64,000 nt of DNA from CBDIHH01 sp965279095 (lineage in GTDB: Bacteria > Pseudomonadota > Alphaproteobacteria > Caulobacterales > Caulobacteraceae): positions 496,001 through 560,000 of the forward strand of contig CBDIHH010000005.1 in the NCBI GenBank assembly GCA_965279095.1, in the 5' to 3' direction. The position numbers and the translations under genes were made by a program. Positions 57,624 to 64,000 of the stretch are shown one piece after another. The notes below the pieces were generated by a model that saw only the letters and a program-made list of their open reading frames with translations, was not told the DNA's origin and searched no databases. Numbering within the stretch: the first letter of the stretch is position 1; the number at the start of each line of letters is the position of its first letter.

Positions 57624-57842
57624 TCAGGTCCCCTTGCCGGTCATGGTCTTGCGGAAGGCCGCGATCAGCCAGATCTGGGCGGCGAAGCCGCCGAGCACCG
57701 CCAGGATCCACACCGGTCGCAGCGCCGAGACGCCGAAGGCGAACTCGCCGATCATGGCGCCCATGGCGAGCAGGACCGTCGCCGCCTCGATGGCGATGAA
57801 GGCGATGAAGCGACGCTTCAGGTCAAGGGACTCGGGGGCCAT
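57624..57842 (-). CDS. Hypothetical 72-residue two-helix membrane protein inside the nuo operon
   Basis: A small ORF between nuoE (overlapping its stop by one base) and nuoF (5-nt gap). A charged N-terminus (MAPESLDLKRR) precedes two hydrophobic helices (about 12-32 and 43-63) and a basic tail (FRKTMTGKGT). Tight junctions on both sides argue that it is translated. I recognise no family. It might be an assembly factor or accessory membrane subunit of complex I; nothing in the sequence specifies which. Confidence 0.75.
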   Translation of the reverse strand: MAPESLDLKRRFIAFIAIEAATVLLAMGAMIGEFAFGVSALRPVWILAVLGGFAAQIWLIAAFRKTMTGKGT

Positions 57843-58498
57843 CACGCCGGCTCCGGCAGGTTGGGGATGGTCATGGGCCGGGCCAGGGAACCGTCGTAGA
57901 GGGCCGGATCGGTTAGGGTGGTGGGCCCGCCCTGGGGCTCGGAACTGTGGCGGCCGATGTAGGAACCGGGCTTGGGCGCCTTGCCGGCGCGGAAGTTCTC
58001 GATGATCCGTCCGAGGCTCTCCACGGTGAGGTCCTCGTAATAGTAGTCGTTGATCTGGGCCATGGGCGCGTTGCAGCAGGCGCCCAGGCACTCGACTTCC
58101 TGCCAGGTGAACAGGCCGTCGGCCGACAAATGGTCCTTTGGACCGATCACCGCGTGGCACAACTTCATCAGCTCATTGGCCCCGCGCAGGGCGCAGGGCG
58201 TCGTGCCGCACACCTGGATCAGAGCCGCGGAGCCCACCGGCTCAAGCTGGAACTGGGTGTAGAAGGTGACGACCTCGAGGGCGCGGATATAGGCCATGCC
58301 GAGCAGGTCGGCGGCGGCGCGCAGGGCGGGCTCGGGCACCCAGCCTTCTTGCTTCTGCACCAGCCACAGGATGGGGATGATCGCCGACTGCTGGCGGCCT
58401 TGCGGATATTTGGCGATCCACCAGTCGACCTTCGCCTGGGTTTCGGGGGTGAAGGCGAAGGACGCGGGCTGGACCTTGGCCAGGCGGCGGACGCTCAT
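57842..58498 (-). CDS. nuoE: NADH-quinone oxidoreductase subunit E
   Basis: Peripheral-arm subunit with 2Fe-2S cluster N1a. 218 residues from the ATG at 58498. The thioredoxin-like domain carries the ligands in VCGTTPCALRG and ECLGACCNAPMAQIN. The N-terminal helical region has WWIAKYPQGRQQSAIIPILWLVQ. A Pro/Gly-rich C-terminal tail (about 180-218) is family-typical in alphaproteobacteria. It overlaps nuoD by 4 nt. Confidence 0.97.
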   Translation of the reverse strand: MSVRRLAKVQPASFAFTPETQAKVDWWIAKYPQGRQQSAIIPILWLVQKQEGWVPEPALRAAADLLGMAYIRALEVVTFYTQFQLEPVGSAALIQVCGTTPCALRGANELMKLCHAVIGPKDHLSADGLFTWQEVECLGACCNAPMAQINDYYYEDLTVESLGRIIENFRAGKAPKPGSYIGRHSSEPQGGPTTLTDPALYDGSLARPMTIPNLPEPA

Positions 58499-59742
58499 CG
58501 GTCGATCTCCCCGAAGACGATGTCGAGGGACCCCAGGATGGCGGAGACGTCGGCGAGCATATGGCCCCGGTTCATCCAGTCCATGGCCTGCAGGTGCGGG
58601 AAGCCGGGCGCCCGGATCTTGCAGCGGTAGGGCTTGTTGGTGCCGTCGGCCACCAGGAAGACCCCGAACTCGCCCTTGGGCGCCTCGACGCAGGCATAGA
58701 CCTCGCCGGCGGGGACGTGGAAGCCCTCGGTGTAGAGCTTGAAGTGGTGGATCAGCGCTTCCATCGACTGCTTCATCTCGGCGCGGCGGGGCGGCGCGAC
58801 CTTGCCGTCCTGGGTCATCACCGGACCAGGGGACTTCGCCAGCAGGGCGATGCACTGCTTCATGATCCGGGTGCTCTCGCGCATCTCCTGCATGCGGCAC
58901 AGGTAGCGGTCGTAGCAGTCGCCGTTCTTGCCCAGCGGAATGTCGAATTCCAGCTCGTCGTAGCACTCGTAGGGCTGGTTGCGGCGCAGGTCCCAAGGGA
59001 TGCCCGAGCCGCGCACCATCACGCCGGAGAAGCTCCAGTCATAGGCTTCCTGCTTGGTCACCACGCCGATATCGACGTTGCGCTGCTTGAAGATGCGGTT
59101 GCCGGTGATCAGGCCCTCGATGTCGTCGAGCACCTTGGGGAAGGCGTCGCACCAGGCGTCGATGTCGGCGATCAGGCGCTCGGGCAGGTCCTGGTGGACG
59201 CCGCCAGGGCGGAAGTAGTTGGCGTGCAGCCGCGATCCCGAGGCGCGCTCGTAGAAGATCATCAGCTTCTCGCGCTCTTCGAAGCCCCACAGGGGCGGCG
59301 TCAGGGCGCCGACGTCCATCGCCTGGGTGGTGACGTTGAGCAGGTGGCTGAGGATGCGGCCGATCTCGGAATAGAGCACCCGGATCAGCTGCGCCCGGCG
59401 GGGCACATCGACCCCGACCATCTTCTCGATGGCCAGGCAGAAGGCATGCTCCTGGTTCATCGGCGCCACGTAATCAAGGCGGTCGAAATAGGGGATGTTC
59501 TGGAGGTAGGTGCGCGCCTCCATCAGCTTCTCGGTGCCGCGGTGGAGAAGGCCGATGTGCGGGTCCACCCGCTCGACCACTTCGCCGTCCAGCTCCAGAA
59601 CCAGCCGCAGCACGCCGTGGGCGGCCGGGTGCTGGGGCCCGAAGTTGATGTTGAACTTACGGACCGGGGTCTCGGTCAGGGCGCCGCCGGGCTCGTCGTC
59701 GGTGCGCTCGGCGAGTTTGGGGGGGAGCGTGTCTTCAGCCAC
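58495..59742 (-). CDS. nuoD: NADH-quinone oxidoreductase subunit D
   Basis: Quinone-binding 49-kDa subunit, related to NiFe-hydrogenase large subunits but without metal. 415 residues. The conserved NFGPQHPAAHGVLRLVLELDGE holds the quinone-contacting His region. LLHRGTEKLMEARTYLQNIPYFDRLDYVAPMNQE and LMIFYERASGSRLHANYFRPGGV follow. Separate from nuoC, not fused as in E. coli. Confidence 0.98.
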   Translation of the reverse strand: MAEDTLPPKLAERTDDEPGGALTETPVRKFNINFGPQHPAAHGVLRLVLELDGEVVERVDPHIGLLHRGTEKLMEARTYLQNIPYFDRLDYVAPMNQEHAFCLAIEKMVGVDVPRRAQLIRVLYSEIGRILSHLLNVTTQAMDVGALTPPLWGFEEREKLMIFYERASGSRLHANYFRPGGVHQDLPERLIADIDAWCDAFPKVLDDIEGLITGNRIFKQRNVDIGVVTKQEAYDWSFSGVMVRGSGIPWDLRRNQPYECYDELEFDIPLGKNGDCYDRYLCRMQEMRESTRIMKQCIALLAKSPGPVMTQDGKVAPPRRAEMKQSMEALIHHFKLYTEGFHVPAGEVYACVEAPKGEFGVFLVADGTNKPYRCKIRAPGFPHLQAMDWMNRGHMLADVSAILGSLDIVFGEIDR

Positions 59743-59772
59743 GGGACACCCCCGCCGGAGGAGGAAGAAACC

Positions 59773-60453
59773 TCATGCCTTGTCCGCCTTCTCGTCGCCG
59801 GGCAGCAGGGTGTGCTCGTAGCCGTGGCCGGGCTTGACGTGCCGGGCGCCCTCCCAGGGCGACAGGAAGTCGAACTGGCGGAATTCCTGGTTCAGCTTCA
59901 CCGGCTCATAGACCACCCGCTTCAGCTCGTCGTCGTAGCGAACCTCGACATAGCCGGTCATGGGGAAGTCTTTGCGCAGCGGATAGCCATGGAAGCCGTA
60001 GTCGGTGAGCAGCCGGCGCAGGTCCGGGTGGCCCGAGAAGAAGATGCCGTACATGTCGAAGGCTTCGCGCTCGAACCAGTCGGCGGCCGGATAGACCGAG
60101 ATGATCGACGGGACCGGGGTGTCCTCGTCGGTCTGCACCTTCACCCGGATGCGACGGTTCTTGGTCAGCGAGAGCAGATGATAGACCACGTCGAAGCGCT
60201 GCGGCCGTTCGGGGTAGTCCACCCCGGCCAGGTCGACCAGCTGCTGGAAGCGGCAGTCGGCGTCGTCGCGCAGGTGGGTGAGGACGTCGACGATGCGGTT
60301 GCGGTCCACCGACAGGGTCAGCTCGCCGTAGGCCACCTTGACCCCGAGCACGGCGCCGGCCGAATTGGCCTGCACCGCCTGGCCGAAGGCGATCAGCTCG
60401 ACCGACGCGGCGCGGGCCGGATCGGTCTCTGGCGTGGGCGCGACATCGGTCAT
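59773..60453 (-). CDS. nuoC: NADH-quinone oxidoreductase subunit C
   Basis: 30-kDa peripheral-arm subunit of complex I. 226 residues from the ATG at 60453. The signature ADWFEREAFDMYGIFFSGHPDLRRLLTDYGF is complete, followed by GYPLRKDFPMTGYVEVRYD. A longer reading through nuoB is rejected. The start overlaps the nuoB stop by 4 nt and the stop lies 30 nt before nuoD. Confidence 0.98.
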   Translation of the reverse strand: MTDVAPTPETDPARAASVELIAFGQAVQANSAGAVLGVKVAYGELTLSVDRNRIVDVLTHLRDDADCRFQQLVDLAGVDYPERPQRFDVVYHLLSLTKNRRIRVKVQTDEDTPVPSIISVYPAADWFEREAFDMYGIFFSGHPDLRRLLTDYGFHGYPLRKDFPMTGYVEVRYDDELKRVVYEPVKLNQEFRQFDFLSPWEGARHVKPGHGYEHTLLPGDEKADKA

Positions 60454-61016
60454 CGCTCGATCGACCCCATGCGGCGGATCTTCTTCTGAAGCTGCAGGAT
60501 GCCGTAGACCAGCGCCTCGGCGGTGGGCGGGCAGCCCGGCACATAGACGTCCACGGGGACGATCCGGTCGCAGCCGCGCACGACGCTGTAGCTGTAGTGG
60601 TAATAGCCGCCGCCGTTGGCGCAGGACCCCATCGAGATCACGTAGCGCGGCTCGGGCATCTGGTCGTAGACCTTGCGCAGGGCCGGGGCCATCTTGTTGG
60701 TCAGGGTGCCGGCGACGATCATCACGTCCGACTGGCGCGGGCTGGCCCGGGGCGCGAAGCCGAAGCGCTCGACGTCGTAGCGCGGCATCGACGCCTGCAT
60801 CATCTCGACGGCGCAGCAGGCCAGGCCGAAGGTCATCCACATCAAAGAGCCCGTGCGGGCCCAGGTGATCAGGTCGTCAGCGGCGGCGACGATGAAGCCC
60901 TTGTCGGCGAGCTGGTCGGTGACGCCGTCGAAGAAGGGGTCGTGGGCCTTGGGATCATAGCCAGGGACGGCGGCGCGGCCGGCGCTCAGGGCCGGCGCGG
61001 GATGGTCTACTCCCAT
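60450..61016 (-). CDS. nuoB: NADH-quinone oxidoreductase subunit B
   Basis: Carries cluster N2, the last electron donor before quinone. 188 residues from the ATG at 61016, chosen over one 7 codons upstream. Ligands appear in TFGLACCAVEMM (adjacent cysteines), MGSCANGGGYYH and VPGCPPTAEALVYG. The start overlaps the nuoA end by 10 nt. Confidence 0.97.
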   Translation of the reverse strand: MGVDHPAPALSAGRAAVPGYDPKAHDPFFDGVTDQLADKGFIVAAADDLITWARTGSLMWMTFGLACCAVEMMQASMPRYDVERFGFAPRASPRQSDVMIVAGTLTNKMAPALRKVYDQMPEPRYVISMGSCANGGGYYHYSYSVVRGCDRIVPVDVYVPGCPPTAEALVYGILQLQKKIRRMGSIER

Positions 61017-61384
61017 TCCAGGGCCCCCTTCTTCCACTCGTAGATGAAGCCGACGGTGAGCACGCCCAGAAAGCTCATCATCGACCAGAAGGCGAACACC
61101 GAGACGTCATGGGGCAGCTTCATCAGGGTCACGCCCCAGGGAAACAGGAAGGCCACCTCGAGGTCGAAGATGATGAACAGGATGGAGACCAGGTAGAAGC
61201 GCACGTCGAACTTCATGCGCGCGTCATCGAAGGCGTTGAAGCCGCACTCATAGGCCGACAGCTTCTCGGGATCGGGCGCCTTGGGGGCCAGGACCGCGGC
61301 GGCGGCGATGAACCCCACGCCCAGGACCACGGCGACGCCGAGGAAGATGACGATCGGCAAATACTGCAGCAGGAAGGCGTTCAT
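61007..61384 (-). CDS. nuoA: NADH-quinone oxidoreductase subunit A
   Basis: Small membrane subunit at the arm junction. 125 residues from the ATG at 61384 and three helices. The conserved loop EKLSAYECGFNAFDDARMKFDVRFY with its Cys is complete, followed by LFIIFDLEVAFLFPWG. It is the first gene of the nuo operon; an upstream in-frame extension of 41 residues overlaps the promoter and is rejected. Confidence 0.97.
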   Translation of the reverse strand: MNAFLLQYLPIVIFLGVAVVLGVGFIAAAAVLAPKAPDPEKLSAYECGFNAFDDARMKFDVRFYLVSILFIIFDLEVAFLFPWGVTLMKLPHDVSVFAFWSMMSFLGVLTVGFIYEWKKGALEWE

Positions 61385-61420
61385 GGAAGCCCCAGGGGCG
61401 CACGCGGCGGGAATCGCGCG

Positions 61421-61449
61421 CTTGTAGCCCAAGGACTCCCCCGCTTCAA
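61421..61449 (-). promoter_or_regulatory. Candidate nuo operon promoter
   Basis: On the minus strand, TTGAAG (61444-61449) and TACAAG (61421-61426) are separated by exactly 17 nt. They lie 37-65 nt upstream of the nuoA start. No other convincing pair was seen in the 224-nt gap to tRNA-Asp. Confidence 0.5.
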
Positions 61450-61541
61450 ACGCCGTGCACCCGGATTCTCGGCGATCTCGCGCAACGACGGTATTCCATG
61501 GCCCCATAGTGACGATTGCGGCCGCCGCCGCCGGTTGCCGG

Positions 61542-61571
61542 TTGACAGCCCCCCGGCGCCAGACCTATGTC
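61542..61571 (+). promoter_or_regulatory. tRNA-Asp promoter
   Basis: Perfect TTGACA (61542-61547) and TATGTC (61566-61571) with an 18-nt spacer lie 38 nt upstream of the mature tRNA 5' end. This is a strong arrangement for a stable-RNA gene. Confidence 0.65.
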
Positions 61572-61608
61572 ACCCCCCTCACGCCAACCGGTCCCGACCG
61601 GTTCGGAT

Positions 61609-61685
<77 letters not shown>

Positions 61686-61759
61686 CTCTTCCCCTTCTCA
61701 TAGGGGGCAAGAGGGGCGCGCACGCTACGCCCCGCTCGACGCTCTTCCAGGCCCCCACG

Positions 61760-62374
61760 ATGATGCCGCCCCCGCCCGGCGCCCGATCTGCGCCGTCCAC
61801 CCAGCGCAACCGTGACGCCATCCTACTGGTGCTGAAGCCCCGGCTGCCCGACTCGGGGACGGTTCTTGAGGTGGCGTCCGGGGCGGGCGAGCACGCGGTC
61901 CACTGCGCCCGCGCCCTGCCCTCCCTGACCTGGCAGCCCACCGATCCCGACCCGGGCGCGCGTGAGAGCATCGACGCCTGGCGTCAGGCGAGCGGGCTGG
62001 GCAACCTGATGCCCGCCCTGCCCCTCGACGCCAGCAATCCCGACCGCTGGCCAGCCGCGCGGGCCGACGCCATCGTCTGCATCAACATGGTCCATATCTC
62101 GCCCTGGGCCGCCACCCAGGGCCTGGTCGCCGGCGCCGGGCGCCTGCTGCCGGCGAACGGGATCCTCTACCTCTATGGCCCCTACAAGGAGGGCGGCGAG
62201 CACACCGCCCCCACCAACGCCCTGTTCGACGCCGACCTGAAGGCCCGCGATCCCGCCTGGGGGCTGCGCGACCTGGAGGCTGTGGCCGCCCTGGCCGACA
62301 CGCACGGCCTGACCCTGGCGGAGCGAATCGCCATGCCGGCCAACAACCTCAGCCTGATCTTCCGCCGGCGCTAA
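61760..62374 (+). CDS. DUF938 family SAM-dependent methyltransferase
   Basis: 204 residues. The SAM-binding motif I VLEVASGAGEHAV is at 35-47, motif II-like PTDPDPGARESIDAW follows, and YLYGPYKEGGEHTAPTNALFDADLKARDPAWGLRDLE is the DUF938 signature. Substrate unknown. Start at Met1 or Met2. It follows tRNA-Asp by 74 nt and is convergent with the MFS gene, whose stop is 3 nt away. Confidence 0.88.
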   Translation: MMPPPPGARSAPSTQRNRDAILLVLKPRLPDSGTVLEVASGAGEHAVHCARALPSLTWQPTDPDPGARESIDAWRQASGLGNLMPALPLDASNPDRWPAARADAIVCINMVHISPWAATQGLVAGAGRLLPANGILYLYGPYKEGGEHTAPTNALFDADLKARDPAWGLRDLEAVAALADTHGLTLAERIAMPANNLSLIFRRR

Positions 62375-62377
62375 GGC

Positions 62378-63754
62378 CTAGGCGCGGGCCCGGGCGCGGG
62401 CGTGCAGCCGGGTCAGGCTGAGCACGGCGCCCACGGCGCTGAGCGCCGCCGCCGTGGCCAGGGCCGCGCGGCTGCTGGCGTCCGTCGCCTGGCCGCCGCC
62501 CAGCCAGCCGAACATCACCGCCGCCAGGGCCGCGCCCAGGGTCTGGGCCAGGGAGCGGAAGGTGGCGTTCAGCCCGGTGGCGGCGCCGGTGCGGTCGTGC
62601 GGAGCGCTCATGATCATGCCCCGGGTGTTGGGCGGGCCGAACAGGGCGAAGCCGACCCCGATCACGCCGATGCGCCAGGCCAGGTCCCAGGTGGCGGCCG
62701 CGGGGGACGCCAGGAGCAGCAGGGCGACCCCGAGGCCGCACAGGGCCAGGCCCGCCCCGCCGATCGCGCCGATGGGAAAGCGGTCGGCCAGTCGTCCCGC
62801 CACCGGCGCCATCACCACCCCCGCCGCAGGCAGGCACACCAGCAGCAGCGCGGTCCTGGCGCCTGACGAATCCCCCGCCCCATGCAGAAAGAAGGGCAGG
62901 GTCGCCAGGGTCATGCCGTGGGCGGTGAAGGCCAGGGTCATGGTGATCACGCTGAGGGCGATGACCGGGTTCCTGAGCAGGTCCACCCCCAGCATCGGCT
63001 TGGGGATGCGCAGCTGGCGGCGCACGAAGATAAAGCCGGCGACCAGAGCGGCGGCCGCCTCCAGGGCGATCAGCGTCCGCGATCCCCCCTGCCCCAGGCT
63101 CTGTACGGCCAGGATGGTCAGGCTGACGGCGATGCCGTTGAGGACCACGCTGCGCAGGTCGATGGGGCTGGCGTGGCGCACGCTGTCGGCCAGGGCGCGT
63201 CGCGACATCAGCAGCGAAGCAGCCCCGATCACGGCGCAGACCGCGAAGATCCACGGCCAGGTGGCGACCGTCAGCACCAGGGCGGCCACGGCGGGGCCGC
63301 CGCCATAGGCGGCCGACACCTGCATGGCGTTAAGCGCCAGGCCGCGCCCCACCCGGTCGGGCGGATAGGTGACGCGGATGAAGTGCCCCAGGCAGGCGGT
63401 GGTCACCCCCGCCCCGATGCCCTGCAGGGCGCGGGCGAGGACGACCGCCTCGAAGGAGCGCGACAGGCCGGCCAGCAGCGACGCCGCCAGGAAGATCAGG
63501 CAGCCGATGCGGAACACCCGCTTATAGCCGAAGCTGTCGGCCAGGGCGGCGGCGGGCAGGATGGTCACCGTATTGGCGATCATGAAGGCGTTGAGCATCC
63601 AGATCGCCTGGGCCGCGCTGACGCCCAGGTCGCGGGCCATCAGCGGCAGGACCGCGCTGACCATGCCGCCGCCCAGCACGGACACCGTATAGCCCAGCGT
63701 CCAGGCGACGACCGCGCGGCGGTCGATGGTGACGGGAGGGGGCGTGGCGGTCAT
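62378..63754 (-). CDS. MFS transporter, DHA2-type (multidrug efflux-like)
   Basis: 458 residues with 13-14 predicted helices. N-terminal YTVSVLGGGMVSAVLPLMARDLGVSAAQAIWMLNAFMIANTVTILPAAALADSFGYKRVF contains motif D1 (LxxDxxG-like) and motif A (ADSFGYKRVF). Motif C-like segments follow, and GPPNTRGMIMSAPHDRTGAATGLNATFRSLAQTLGAALAAV is typical of drug/proton antiporters. No regulator gene is adjacent. The substrate cannot be read from sequence. Confidence 0.9.
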   Translation of the reverse strand: MTATPPPVTIDRRAVVAWTLGYTVSVLGGGMVSAVLPLMARDLGVSAAQAIWMLNAFMIANTVTILPAAALADSFGYKRVFRIGCLIFLAASLLAGLSRSFEAVVLARALQGIGAGVTTACLGHFIRVTYPPDRVGRGLALNAMQVSAAYGGGPAVAALVLTVATWPWIFAVCAVIGAASLLMSRRALADSVRHASPIDLRSVVLNGIAVSLTILAVQSLGQGGSRTLIALEAAAALVAGFIFVRRQLRIPKPMLGVDLLRNPVIALSVITMTLAFTAHGMTLATLPFFLHGAGDSSGARTALLLVCLPAAGVVMAPVAGRLADRFPIGAIGGAGLALCGLGVALLLLASPAAATWDLAWRIGVIGVGFALFGPPNTRGMIMSAPHDRTGAATGLNATFRSLAQTLGAALAAVMFGWLGGGQATDASSRAALATAAALSAVGAVLSLTRLHARARARA

Positions 63755-63883
63755 CGGCTCTCGCGGCAGGCGCCGCTCTTGCGCCCCATTCGGCGTCGGC
63801 GCCAGACGATTTTCCGCCTATCCGCCGGGCGGCCAGGGCCGGCGGCTCTGGGAATCCGGCCCGCGCCGCTCTAGAGTTTTGGC

Positions 63884-64000
63884 ATGTCAAAGTTCACCTT
63901 CGAAACCACCCCCCTGCTCGTCTGCGAGGACGGGTCCGCCCGGCGCCTGGGCGCCATGATCCGCGAGCGCGGCGCCGCCCGCCCCCTGATCGTCACCGAC
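63884..64000 (+). CDS. Iron-containing alcohol dehydrogenase, N-terminal fragment
   Basis: The first 39 codons of an Fe-ADH family protein cut by the window edge. MSKFTFETTPLLVCEDGSARRLG followed by ARPLIVTD matches the beta strand and nucleotide-binding start of the family (typically F-x-x-P-x-(I/V)-x-x-G-x-G/A-x-x-x-L, then (V/I)-L-(I/V)-(V/I)-T-D). It is divergent from the MFS gene across 129 nt. The substrate cannot be inferred. Confidence 0.7.
   Translation, partial: MSKFTFETTPLLVCEDGSARRLGAMIRERGAARPLIVTD

Overview
The window is a GC-rich, densely packed stretch of an alphaproteobacterial chromosome, almost certainly from the Caulobacterales (Caulobacter/Phenylobacterium type). The grounds are the gene order (tpiA-secG-pyrG-eno, trpGDC-lexA-comEC-gltX-gltA, rpsB-tsf-pyrH-frr-uppS-cdsA-dxr-rseP-bamA-skp-lpxD-fabZ-lpxA-lpxI-lpxB, and a complete nuoA-N operon), the use of LpxI, GAAC-N7-GAAC LexA boxes of the alphaproteobacterial type, and a 29-codon SOS-box-linked membrane ORF resembling the Caulobacter division inhibitor SidA. 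No phage, transposase, CRISPR array or rRNA was seen. No stretch longer than about 250 bases lacks a gene.

Layout. 1-5375 (minus): tpiA, secG, pyrG, tesB, rpmF and a truncated eno, covering central carbon metabolism, secretion and nucleotide synthesis. 5535-8974 (plus): ppiD and trpE, overlapping as ATGA. 8975-11690: an accessory insert on the minus strand, with a 731-residue RTX-type secreted protein and a small membrane ORF; it separates trpE from trpGDC. 11792-14211 (plus): trpG, trpD, trpC. 14323-15024: lexA with its own SOS box. 15018-17174 (minus): comEC. 17209-19964 (plus): gltX and gltA, followed by a repeat-derived intergenic region.

20166-39331 (minus): one long co-directional block. 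It begins with a SidA-like micro-gene and dnaE, then a GFA-family gene, the translation genes rpsB, tsf and frr with pyrH between them, the isoprenoid and phospholipid genes uppS, cdsA and dxr, the site-2 protease rseP (MmpA in Caulobacter), and the outer-membrane and lipid A set bamA-skp-lpxD-fabZ-lpxA-lpxI-lpxB. Most junctions overlap by 4 nt or are separated by fewer than 30 nt, which suggests coupled control of growth and envelope synthesis.

39424-46502: a tyrosine phosphatase (plus) and an orphan ParA-like ATPase (minus), then lolD-lolC (lipoprotein export), a DUF1467 protein, RNase J, coaX and birA. 46512-61384 (minus): the complete 14-subunit respiratory complex I operon nuoABCDE-(72 aa ORF)-FGHIJKLMN, with a repeat element between nuoK and nuoL. 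61609-64000: tRNA-Asp, a DUF938 methyltransferase, a DHA2-type MFS transporter and the start of an iron-containing alcohol dehydrogenase.

The most interesting points are the SidA-like ORF whose promoter carries a near-consensus LexA box, the propeller-plus-RTX protein splitting the trp genes, an uncharacterised two-helix protein inside the nuo operon, and a terminator-like hairpin in the rpsB leader.
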